NCBI GenBank assembly: GCA_945952105.1
Contig: CAMFGZ010000021.1
Coordinates: forward strand, 1-64,000
Length of the DNA: 64,000 nucleotides
Reading direction: 5' to 3'
Source of the DNA: an uncultured Rhodospirillaceae bacterium
GTDB taxonomy: Bacteria; Pseudomonadota; Alphaproteobacteria; Reyranellales; Reyranellaceae
Part shown: piece by piece, positions 43,701-50,052 of the stretch
How positions within the stretch are numbered: position 1 is the first letter of the stretch
Layout of the letters: every line of letters begins with the position of its first letter
The notes under the pieces: model-generated
The model's input: the letters and a program-made list of their open reading frames with translations, nothing else
What the model was told of the DNA's origin: nothing
Database searches by the model: none
Made by a program: the position numbers and the translations under genes

Positions 43701-44199
43701 AGAAGCGGTCGCGGCGGCGCGCGGGCGCTCGCAGGAGGCCGCCAAGTCGGAATGGTCGCCGCAGATCAATCTCGGCATCCCGGTGCTGATCCCCGAAGAA
43801 TACGTGCCGGATCTCGCGGTGCGGATGGGCCTCTACCGCCGCCTCGGTGGCCTCACCAACCAGAGCGAGATCGATTCCTTCGCCGCCGAGCTGGTCGACC
43901 GCTTCGGCCGCATGCCGGTCGAGGCCGAGTTCCTGCTGAACACGGTGGCGCTGAAACTGCTGTGCCGCGCCGCCCAGGTCGAGAAGATCGATGCCGGGGA
44001 GAAGGCCGTGGTCTTCACTTTCCACGACAACAAGTTTGCACGGCCAGACCGGCTGATCGGCTGGATCCAGAAGAACGCGCCGCTGGTGAAAGTCAGACCC
44101 GACCAGCGCGTGATCGTGCAGCGTGTCTGGAAGGACGAGCGCCAGCGGCTTTCCGGCGTGACGTCAATCGTTTCTTCCTTGGCGAAGCTCGCCGCTTAG
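40702..44199 (+). CDS. mfd: Transcription-repair coupling factor Mfd
   Basis: A 1165-residue DNA translocase that displaces stalled RNA polymerase and recruits UvrA. From the N terminus: UvrB-homology domains (about 1-350), the RNA-polymerase interaction domain (VVHREHGVGRYEGL, about 500), the translocase with Walker A GDVGFGKT (about 648) and DEEQHFGV (about 749), the TRG-like motif TNIVESGLDIRN, and a C-terminal UvrA-masking domain. The start is GTG, overlapping the sdhE stop, with GAGG 5 bases upstream. Its final 107 bases are shared, on the opposite strand, with the tail of a TetR-family gene. Confidence 0.96.
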   Translation: MALPFVSSLAAIPRKAVKWTVAGLPEGADALVLAELARATGGTDILHVARDGQRLERLQDGLRFFSPEREVLVFPAWDCLPYDRMSPHPDIVAERLETLSRLAAPKPPGAPARIILASVGAALQRVPPKSLYTEAATILRKGQTVDVDWLTRFLGENGYGRAETVMEPGEFAVRGGLFDLFPPGTKEPLRLDLFGDTLEAIRSFDPMSQLSTGTRDEVVLLPVSEVLLTPDSIERFRSGYRELFGNVSGEDLLYEAVSAGQRHVGVEHWLPLFHDHMETLLDYCPGAIVTADHEAKEAFDARYELIADYYDARQKTGAKGGMTGGADYKPVPPERLYLKPSEWERLLDGRTAVQFSTFDSAPGAVNTIDLGGRRHEGFAQARTAQGVNLFDKVAEHVKATNAAGRRVVVAGYTDGSTTRLQHLLQEHGATTPVLAADFAMVQALPAGVVAIVIWPLEHGFVLDGLEVIGEEDILGDRLSRPAKKRRPSERFIAEASALSDGDLVVHREHGVGRYEGLVTLEIQNARHDCLRLTYEGGDKLFVPVENIDVLSRYGAGEEGAVLDRLGGVAWQSRKARLKQRIADMADRLIQIAAERAIRRGETLNPPEGLYEEFCARFPYAETDDQLQAISDVIDDLSSGKPMDRLVCGDVGFGKTEVALRAAFVAALSGKQVAVIGPTTLLARQHHRTFVERFQGMPVNIGRLSRLVPAKEAKATKEGLKDGTINIVCGTHALLAKSIEFKDLGLLIVDEEQHFGVNHKERLKELRADVHVLTLTATPIPRTLQLALTGVRDMSLIATPPVDRLAVRTFITPFDGVTIREALLREQFRGGQTFYVCPRVEDLASVAAEIRELVPEIRLGMAHGKMPPTTIENTMQDFVEGKFDVLLSTNIVESGLDIRNANTMIIHRADMFGLAQLYQLRGRVGRGKTRAYAYLTVPPGRALNEAAAKRLEVMQTLDTLGAGFQLASHDLDIRGAGNLLGDEQSGHIREVGIELYQQLLEEAVAAARGRSQEAAKSEWSPQINLGIPVLIPEEYVPDLAVRMGLYRRLGGLTNQSEIDSFAAELVDRFGRMPVEAEFLLNTVALKLLCRAAQVEKIDAGEKAVVFTFHDNKFARPDRLIGWIQKNAPLVKVRPDQRVIVQRVWKDERQRLSGVTSIVSSLAKLAA

Positions 44200-44767
44200 G
44201 AGCTTTCTTCTTCGGCTTGGTTTTGGGCTTCATCAGCGTCCGCACGACGCGCCGGGAGCAGCGCAGCAACCAGTCGCTGAGCCGCGTATCGCCGGACGCG
44301 CGCGCCAGCGTGACCGCACCGACCGCGAGGATCGCGGCCGCCGTGGCATCGGCATCCAGGCCGCGTTTCTTCCCCCGAGCCAGTTCAGCAATCACGCCGT
44401 GTAGTACGTTGGCATAGGCCAGCCGCGCCGCCAGCGGCGACCGCGCAACATCGCCGGAGAGGGAGGCAAGGGCACAACCCTGGGCCGTGGCGGTCAGTCC
44501 TTCTCGGTCGAGATAGCCATCCAGCACCGCCCCGACTTTTTCGGCCGCTCGCAGCTTCGGCAGCAGCCCGTGCCCCATTCGCACGATCTCGGCGAACAGG
44601 TCGTCCTTAGAGGTGAAATGCGCGTAGAAGGCGCCGCGCGTCAGGCCGGCGGCCAGCATGATGTCGTCGATGTTGGTTCCCGCATGTCCGCGCAGCCGGA
44701 AGAGGCGGGCGGCATGCTCGGCGATCTCCGCCCTTATGGCGGCCTTGCGGGTGGCGCTGATGGGCAT
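44093..44767 (-). CDS. TetR/AcrR-family regulator with a long basic tail
   Basis: A 224-residue repressor-type regulator. The N-terminal helix-turn-helix (AARLFRLRGHAGTNIDDIMLAAGLTRGAFYAHFTSK region, about 20-55) is classical TetR. The ligand-binding part is followed by a 46-residue tail in which 21 residues are Lys or Arg (KPKTKPKKKAPKRRASPRKK and onward). That tail is read from the complement of the last 107 bases of mfd plus a few more. TetR proteins of this type normally end before such a tail. The start ATG lies 3 bases from a candidate operator. The regulated genes are unknown; the SDR-MFS-DsbA operon is a neighbour. Confidence 0.8.
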   Translation of the reverse strand: MPISATRKAAIRAEIAEHAARLFRLRGHAGTNIDDIMLAAGLTRGAFYAHFTSKDDLFAEIVRMGHGLLPKLRAAEKVGAVLDGYLDREGLTATAQGCALASLSGDVARSPLAARLAYANVLHGVIAELARGKKRGLDADATAAAILAVGAVTLARASGDTRLSDWLLRCSRRVVRTLMKPKTKPKKKAPKRRASPRKKRLTSRRKAAGARPSRHAARSRAGRV

Positions 44768-44769
44768 TG

Positions 44770-44804
44770 TATGTCAATCATCATATCATAGGTTGGTCGA
44801 CATA
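44770..44804. promoter_or_regulatory. Candidate TetR autoregulatory operator/promoter
   Basis: Inverted TATGTC (44770-44775) and GACATA (44799-44804) bracket an AT-rich centre containing a repeated TATGAT (minus strand), a possible -10. It begins 3 bases upstream of the TetR start. TetR repressors commonly bind such sites over their own promoter; the half-sites here match only partly beyond the 6-base ends. Confidence 0.4.
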
Positions 44805-44820
44805 TGAACTGCTCATAGCT

Positions 44821-44895
44821 GGGGCGCGCCATTCCAGTGGCGCGATCTTCTCGCGCTTGAAGACAAGAAAGACGCGCCACTGGAGTGGCGCGCCC
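44821..44895. repeat. 24-base inverted repeat downstream of dsbA-like gene
   Basis: The arms are GGGGCGCGCCATTCCAGTGG extended by CGCG (44821-44844) and its near-perfect complement (about 44872-44895), with one mismatch and a 27-base loop. It starts 6 bases after the stop of the minus-strand DsbA gene, so its transcript would fold into a very stable stem. There is no T run. It also resembles a dispersed repeat. Confidence 0.7.
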
Positions 44896-44901
44896 CCGGC
44901 G

Positions 44902-45561
44902 TCAGGCGGTGGACTGAGCCGCGCTCGTCGCGGCGTCGCGTTCAGCGAGGTTGAAGACCTCGATGAAGGCGGGCGGCGGCTGGGCGCCGGAGACGGCGTA
45001 TTTGCGGTTCACGATGAAGCACGGCACGCCGTTGATGCCGAGGCGGCGCGCATAGACGTCGGAGGCCACGACCTCCTGGCGCCCCTCGTCGCTGGCGAGG
45101 TAATGGCGGGCCAGATCCTCCTCGATGCCGGCACGGACGGCGATCTCGATCAGTGTATCGCGATCGCCGATGTCGAGGCCCTCCTCGAAATAGGCCTTGA
45201 ACAGCTCGCCCACAACTTCGTCCTGACGTTCGCTGCGGGCGCTCCAGTGGACCAGGCGGTGCGAGAGCACCGTGTTGGGCGTGCGCTTGATGCGCGAAAA
45301 CTGGAACTCGATACCGGCCTCACGGCCGCTCTCGGCGATCGCCTGGTAGATCTGGCGCGGCCGGTCGCCGCCGCCGAACTTGGCCCGGACATAGTCGTCG
45401 CGGGTCATGCCTTCGACCGGCATGTCGGGGTTGAGCTGGAAGGGGCGCCAGGCGACCGCGACGTCGGTGCGACCGCTCTGCTCCAGCGCGCGCTCGAAGC
45501 GGCGCTTGCCGATGTAGCACCAGGGGCAGATCGTATCGGAGACGATGTCGACGTAGATCAT
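44902..45561 (-). CDS. DsbA-family oxidoreductase, FrnE-like
   Basis: A 219-residue thioredoxin-fold protein with an inserted helical domain. The active site is CPWC at residues 12-15 (SDTICPWCYIGKRRFE), and the cis-proline region is GINGVPCFIVN, with an additional cysteine. There is no signal peptide, so it is cytoplasmic, like FrnE and 2-hydroxychromene isomerase relatives, which act as thiol oxidoreductases or isomerases. The ATG overlaps the stop of the MFS gene by 4 bases. It is the last gene of an SDR-MFS-DsbA transcript. Confidence 0.88.
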   Translation of the reverse strand: MIYVDIVSDTICPWCYIGKRRFERALEQSGRTDVAVAWRPFQLNPDMPVEGMTRDDYVRAKFGGGDRPRQIYQAIAESGREAGIEFQFSRIKRTPNTVLSHRLVHWSARSERQDEVVGELFKAYFEEGLDIGDRDTLIEIAVRAGIEEDLARHYLASDEGRQEVVASDVYARRLGINGVPCFIVNRKYAVSGAQPPPAFIEVFNLAERDAATSAAQSTA

Positions 45562-46757
45562 GGCCCGAGCTTAGGCCTTTCCCGCCAGTGCAGGAAGAGG
45601 CCCGCGCCGGCCGCCACGGCCAGCGCCGTCGCGGTGAGCCAGGCCGCACTCGGCCACCCGCCCGCCGCGACCAACGCGCCGGTGATCGGCGGTCCCAGCA
45701 GCCCACCGATGTTGGACCCCTGCATGAGCAGCCCCGTGGAGGCGCCCGCCAGTTCGCGCCGCGGGGCGTGGATCGGAATGGCCGTGAACAGCGCGCCAGG
45801 AACGACCCCGATCACCGATGAATAGACGCCGGCCAGGACGAGCCGCAGGAGGTCGGGCACGCCGCTCACGAAGATGCCGGCGGTGCACAGGCTCATGGAG
45901 AGACAGGCTCCCGCGATCACGGCCACTCTGGGGGCACCACGATGCAGCAGCCAGCCGGCACCGAGATTTCCGGTTACGTTCAGGATGGCGACCGCAGCGG
46001 TGACGATGGCTGCCGTCGAGGTCGAATACCCCAGTCGCTCCGTGAGCAAGGTCGGCAGGAAGCCGATGATCGCGAACCAGCAGCAGGCATAGGCGCCGAA
46101 GCAAAGTGCGATGGCGAGGGGGCCGCCACTGGTGGCAACTTCCCTCATCTCGGACAGGACCGGACGGCGCGCGACCGGCACCGGGTCGAGCTCGCGCCTC
46201 GGCACGGCGAGCAGAAGCAGCGCCCCGGCCATCAACCCGGCGGCGGCGGCCGCGACCAGCCAGACGATGCGCCACGATGTCCCGGGCAGCACGATCGCCG
46301 CGATCACCATCATCGCCCCGGAGCCGGCCGGCATGTAGGTGCTCCAGATCGCCATGGCCAGGCGCTGGTCGGCAGGCCGCGTGAGACGCAGCAGCAGGCT
46401 CGGCACGGCGACCACGACGGTGATGAAACCCAGCCCCTCCAGGACGCGGCCAACCAGCAGTGCGTCGACGCTGGGCGCGAAGGCGCCGCCGAGGCTTGCC
46501 GCACCTGCCAGCAGCGTCCCGAAGATCGCCAGCCGCCGGTGGCCGACGCGATCCGCCGTCAGCGCGATCGCCATGCCACCCAGCGCTGTCATCAGGTTGA
46601 TGACCGACAGCAGCCAGCCCGCCTGTTCCAGTGTCGCGCCGAGGCTCTCGCGGACCGATGGCAGGGCAGGTGGCGCCTTGCCGACCTGGAACGCGGCGAC
46701 CATGCCGGCCGCCACCAGCAGGCCGGCGAGCGGCCATGGCGTGCGGGCTGGGGTCAG
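45558..46757 (-). CDS. MFS transporter with probable non-ATG start
   Basis: A 399-residue major facilitator with about twelve hydrophobic helices, including the CynX/NimT-like pattern; ALTADRVGHRRLAIFG after helix 2 is the MFS motif A region (D-R-x-G-R/H-R). No ATG or GTG lies before the first helix (PLAGLLVAAGMVAAFQ). The best fit is a CTG start at 46757 that overlaps the stop of the upstream SDR in a CTGA arrangement, 1-based like the ATGA pairs nearby; a GTG 15 codons later (46712) would cut into helix 1. The frame is open far upstream, but only as a shadow of the SDR gene. The substrate is unknown. Confidence 0.78.
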   Translation of the reverse strand: MTPARTPWPLAGLLVAAGMVAAFQVGKAPPALPSVRESLGATLEQAGWLLSVINLMTALGGMAIALTADRVGHRRLAIFGTLLAGAASLGGAFAPSVDALLVGRVLEGLGFITVVVAVPSLLLRLTRPADQRLAMAIWSTYMPAGSGAMMVIAAIVLPGTSWRIVWLVAAAAAGLMAGALLLLAVPRRELDPVPVARRPVLSEMREVATSGGPLAIALCFGAYACCWFAIIGFLPTLLTERLGYSTSTAAIVTAAVAILNVTGNLGAGWLLHRGAPRVAVIAGACLSMSLCTAGIFVSGVPDLLRLVLAGVYSSVIGVVPGALFTAIPIHAPRRELAGASTGLLMQGSNIGGLLGPPITGALVAAGGWPSAAWLTATALAVAAGAGLFLHWRERPKLGP

Positions 46758-47515
46758 TACTGCACCCGCGAGGTGATGGCGCCGTCGACCACCATGTTGA
46801 TGCCTGTGATGAACGAGGCGGGTGTGCCTGCGAGGAAAACGACGGCGCTGGCCACTTCCTGCGGCGTGCCCATCCGGCCCATCGGGTTGCGCGCCAGGGA
46901 GCGCTTGTAGCGCTCGGTATCGGCATCGCGCTGGCGGCCCCAGGTGTTGCCGTCCTCCAGGATGGTACCCGGCGAGACCATGTTGGCGCGCACGCCCTTG
47001 GGCGCGAGTTCGATCGCCATCGACTTGATCATCGGGACCAGCGCCGCCTTCACCGAACGATAGGGCTGCGTCGGCCCGGCGACCTCGACCAGCGAGGTCG
47101 TACCGATGATGGTGAGCGTCGCGCCCTTGCCGCGCGCTTCGAGATGCGGCCGCACGGCCAGCACTGCGTTCACGGTGGCGACGAGGTCGATCTCGATGGC
47201 CTTGCGCCAGCCTTCCTGCGTGTTGTCGGTGCCGAGCGCGCTGACATTGGCGACGAAATGGTCGATGCCGCCATCGGCCGCGAACCCGTCGATCCAGGCC
47301 TTGAGCGCGGCATCGTCGGTGACGTCCAGGGCGGTGCCGCTCACGCGGCCCTGGTGCGCGCGCCAGTCCGCCTCGCGCTCCGTCACGAGAGCCGCATCGC
47401 GGGCGCAAAAGCCGACGGCCGCCCCTTCGGCCAGGAAAGTGTCGACGATGGCGCGGCCTATGCTCTTGGTGCCGCCGGTCACCATCACACGCTTGCCCTT
47501 GAGACCGAGGTCCAT
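46754..47515 (-). CDS. SDR-family oxidoreductase
   Basis: A 253-residue short-chain dehydrogenase. The cofactor loop reads VTGGTKSIGRAI (the middle Gly of GxxxGxG replaced by Ser/Lys context), NVSALGT replaces NNAG, and the catalytic YRSVK follows TTSLVEVAGPTQP. The closing NMVVDGAITSRVQY is SDR-like. A GGAGG ribosome site precedes the ATG. It is the first gene of the SDR-MFS-DsbA run and is divergent from a second SDR across 62 bases. Confidence 0.85.
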   Translation of the reverse strand: MDLGLKGKRVMVTGGTKSIGRAIVDTFLAEGAAVGFCARDAALVTEREADWRAHQGRVSGTALDVTDDAALKAWIDGFAADGGIDHFVANVSALGTDNTQEGWRKAIEIDLVATVNAVLAVRPHLEARGKGATLTIIGTTSLVEVAGPTQPYRSVKAALVPMIKSMAIELAPKGVRANMVSPGTILEDGNTWGRQRDADTERYKRSLARNPMGRMGTPQEVASAVVFLAGTPASFITGINMVVDGAITSRVQY

Positions 47516-47577
47516 ACTGTTTCCTCCGAACGGGTTGCCCGCCTATAAGGCCGGCATGAAACAGTGGAGCGTCCGGC

Positions 47578-48345
47578 ATGTCCAAGCGATTCGACCTTAG
47601 CGGCAAGGTGGCTCTCGTCACCGGTGCCTCGTCGGGCCTCGGCGTGCACTTCGCGCGCACACTGGCCGAAGCTGGGGCCTCGGTGGCCATTGCGGCCCGG
47701 CGCGCGGGCCGTCTCGCCTCTCTTCAGGCGGAACTGGAGAAGGGCGGAGCCAAGGCGGTGGCGGTGGATCTCGACGTGCAGTCGGCGGAGTCGATCACGG
47801 CGGCCTTCGACAAGGTCGAGGCGGCGCTGGGTCCGCTCGACGTCCTCGTGAACAATGCCGGCATCTCGATCGTGAAGCCGGCGCTCGAGATGCCGGAAGC
47901 CGACTGGGACTCTGTGGTCGATACCAACCTGCGCGGCGCCTGGCTGATGACGCAGACCGCGGGCAAGCGCTGGGTCGCGTCGAAGCGGCCGGGTTCGATC
48001 GTCAACATCGCCTCGATCCTGGGCCTGCGCACGATCGGCCAGGTGGCACCGTACAATGCCTCCAAGGCCGGCCTGATCCATCTCACACGCGCGCTCGCCA
48101 TGGAATGGGCGCGCTACCAGATCCGCGTCAACGCGATCTGCCCGGGCTACATCGAGACCGAAATGAACAGCGACTTCTGGAAGACACCGGGCGGCCAACG
48201 CCTGATCGACCGTATCCCGCAGCGCCGCATCGGCCAGCCGGAGTATCTCGATGGTGCGCTGCTGCTGCTCGCGTCCGAGGCGGGCGCCTTCATGACCGGC
48301 AGCGTGATCACCGTCGACGGCGGCCACACGGTGAGTTCGCTCTAA
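47578..48345 (+). CDS. SDR-family oxidoreductase (FabG-like)
   Basis: A 255-residue classical SDR with all motifs intact: VTGASSGLGVHFA (15-27), NNAGISIV, NIASILG, catalytic YNASK and the C-terminal ITVDGGHTVSSL. Likely a 3-oxoacyl reductase or alcohol dehydrogenase using NAD(P); the substrate is not deducible. Its stop is one base from the stop of the convergent D-threonine aldolase-like gene. The ATG has GGAG upstream. Confidence 0.88.
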   Translation: MSKRFDLSGKVALVTGASSGLGVHFARTLAEAGASVAIAARRAGRLASLQAELEKGGAKAVAVDLDVQSAESITAAFDKVEAALGPLDVLVNNAGISIVKPALEMPEADWDSVVDTNLRGAWLMTQTAGKRWVASKRPGSIVNIASILGLRTIGQVAPYNASKAGLIHLTRALAMEWARYQIRVNAICPGYIETEMNSDFWKTPGGQRLIDRIPQRRIGQPEYLDGALLLLASEAGAFMTGSVITVDGGHTVSSL

Positions 48346-48346
48346 C

Positions 48347-49486
48347 TCACCACCCGTTGATGCGGTCGTAGACGTCGACCACCGACTTGCCCCCGTCGAG
48401 ATCGCTGTCGACGACGTAGTAGCGGTCGTAGGCTGCGGCCGTGATGCAGGCGTGATTCGGCAGGATACGGACGCGCGTGCCGACCGGGAGGTTGCCGTAG
48501 GGGAGTGGATCGTCGGCGGCCACGAAGCCATGCTCCTGCGAGCATTCGATCACCGCCATGCCGGCGGCCGGCGGGTTGGCGATCGTGCCGTAGCCGACCT
48601 TGGGCTGGAACTCCTGCGCGCTGATGTCCTTGGAGAGCGCAAGCGCGCCCGCGTCGACCAGCATCTGGTTACGATGCGGATAGTGGCCGATCACCGAGGC
48701 CAGAACCGAGAGCGCGATGTCTCCCGCGCCGCATGAACCGATATATTCCTGGTCGAGATCGTTGAAGACGTAAACGCCCGGTCGCATCTCGGTGATGCCG
48801 GTGAAATCGCGCGAATGCATCGCCGTCGGCGTCGAGCCGCCGGACACGATGGGACAGGGAATGCCGGCTTCGCGCAGCTTCTCGGCCGCGGTCACGATGG
48901 CGAGGCGCTCCTGCTCGGCGACCCCCGCAATCCCGTCGGGCGTGCTCTGGTGATAGGAGTGGCCGGCATGGGTCATCACGCCGGCAAGTTCGACGCCCGG
49001 CGCTTCGTGCAGCACGCGCGCGATGTCCAGAAGGCCGGGCAGCGCCGGATAGGGCAGGCCCGCACGGCCGCCGCCGCTGTCGATCTCGATGAACACGGAG
49101 AAGGTGTCGCCGTCCTTGGCGGTCGCTGCGACGGCCTTTGCCACGGCAAGATTGTCTGTGACGACCCGCAGGTTGACGCCGCGTCGGCGTAGCTCGGTCA
49201 CGGCCGCCAGCTTCGACGGGATGATGCCGACACCGTACAGGATGTCCTTGAAGCCACCGTCGGCGAAGTAGCGTGCCTCGGCGAGGGTCGAGACCGTAAT
49301 GCGCCCGTCATGCCCCTCGACAGCCATGCGACCGATCTCGACCGACTTCGCGGTCTTGAGATGCGGTCGAAGCGTGACACCTGCGTTACGAAGGCGTTCG
49401 CTCATGCGCTTGAGGTTGCGGCGCAGGATTGCCCGGTCGAGAATGAGCGCGGGCGTCGGCAGGTCGTCGATTGTCTGTGTAGCCAT
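48347..49486 (-). CDS. D-threonine aldolase-like PLP enzyme (alanine racemase fold)
   Basis: A 379-residue fold-type III PLP enzyme. The cofactor lysine is K44 in RPHLKTAKSVEI, the barrel contains GVMTHAGHSYH and SGGSTPTAMHS, and the C-terminal beta domain has PNHACIT (about 343), the His/Cys metal site of D-threonine and 3-hydroxyaspartate aldolases. These enzymes need Mn or another divalent ion and cleave D-3-hydroxy amino acids to glycine and an aldehyde. The start is at 49486, only 15 bases from the divergent CYTH gene. Exact substrate is inferred from the fold. Confidence 0.82.
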   Translation of the reverse strand: MATQTIDDLPTPALILDRAILRRNLKRMSERLRNAGVTLRPHLKTAKSVEIGRMAVEGHDGRITVSTLAEARYFADGGFKDILYGVGIIPSKLAAVTELRRRGVNLRVVTDNLAVAKAVAATAKDGDTFSVFIEIDSGGGRAGLPYPALPGLLDIARVLHEAPGVELAGVMTHAGHSYHQSTPDGIAGVAEQERLAIVTAAEKLREAGIPCPIVSGGSTPTAMHSRDFTGITEMRPGVYVFNDLDQEYIGSCGAGDIALSVLASVIGHYPHRNQMLVDAGALALSKDISAQEFQPKVGYGTIANPPAAGMAVIECSQEHGFVAADDPLPYGNLPVGTRVRILPNHACITAAAYDRYYVVDSDLDGGKSVVDVYDRINGW

Positions 49487-49501
49487 GGCGACGATTTTAG
49501 C

Positions 49502-50038
49502 ATGCCCATCGAAAACGAACGCAAATTTGTCCTGGACGAGCAGGCCGGCGGTCTGGAGGCGGAACTTGGCCGAATGCCCGGCGTGGCGCGGCACCTGCTG
49601 CGGCAGGCCTATCTCGACGCGCCGGGCCTGCGCATCCGATCGCTCGAGGGTGGCGGCGAGACCCAGCACGTCTTCACCTACAAGCGCACCATCGAGGGGC
49701 AAGTGGTCGAAATCGAAACAGGCCTCAGCGCCGTCGACTTCGCGCGGCTGTGGACCCAGCGCAAGGAGACGCTGGTGAAGGTCCGCTATTCCTGGACCAA
49801 AGGTCGCTATCACTGGGACGTCGACTTCTTCAAGCGCGATGACGACTCAACCTATTTCGCGATGGCGGAGGTCGAGATGCCGGAGGAGGAAACGGATCCG
49901 CCGCCGCTGCCGGAGTTTCTGGCGGGACATCTGCTGATGGTCGCGCCGGCGCTCGATCCGCGCTTCACTTCGAAACGCATCGCCGATCAGGCGCACGCCA
50001 CGAAACTGCTGGCCGACATCCGGGCGAACGCAATCTAG
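49502..50038 (+). CDS. CYTH-domain protein (inorganic triphosphatase-like)
   Basis: A 178-residue protein with the CYTH tunnel fold. The ExExK signature is E4-N-E6-R-K8 in MPIENERKFVL; further conserved acidic and basic residues are in KRTIEGQVVEIETGLS, VRYSWTKGRYHWDVDFF and MAEVEMPEEE. Members hydrolyse inorganic triphosphate or act as adenylyl cyclases/thiamine triphosphatases. At 178 residues it is a single domain without CHAD. The start is fixed by the motif at its very N terminus; the open frame continues upstream, but only antisense to the aldolase gene. Converges with a ThDP gene after 14 bases. Confidence 0.8.
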   Translation: MPIENERKFVLDEQAGGLEAELGRMPGVARHLLRQAYLDAPGLRIRSLEGGGETQHVFTYKRTIEGQVVEIETGLSAVDFARLWTQRKETLVKVRYSWTKGRYHWDVDFFKRDDDSTYFAMAEVEMPEEETDPPPLPEFLAGHLLMVAPALDPRFTSKRIADQAHATKLLADIRANAI

Positions 50039-50052
50039 GCCCGCAGTCCGGC

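Noticed and set aside
44093..44199. mfd ending prematurely or TetR gene being an artefact
   Set aside because: Mfd has its normal C terminus and the TetR helix-turn-helix is clear, so both genes are kept and the overlap is reported as real.
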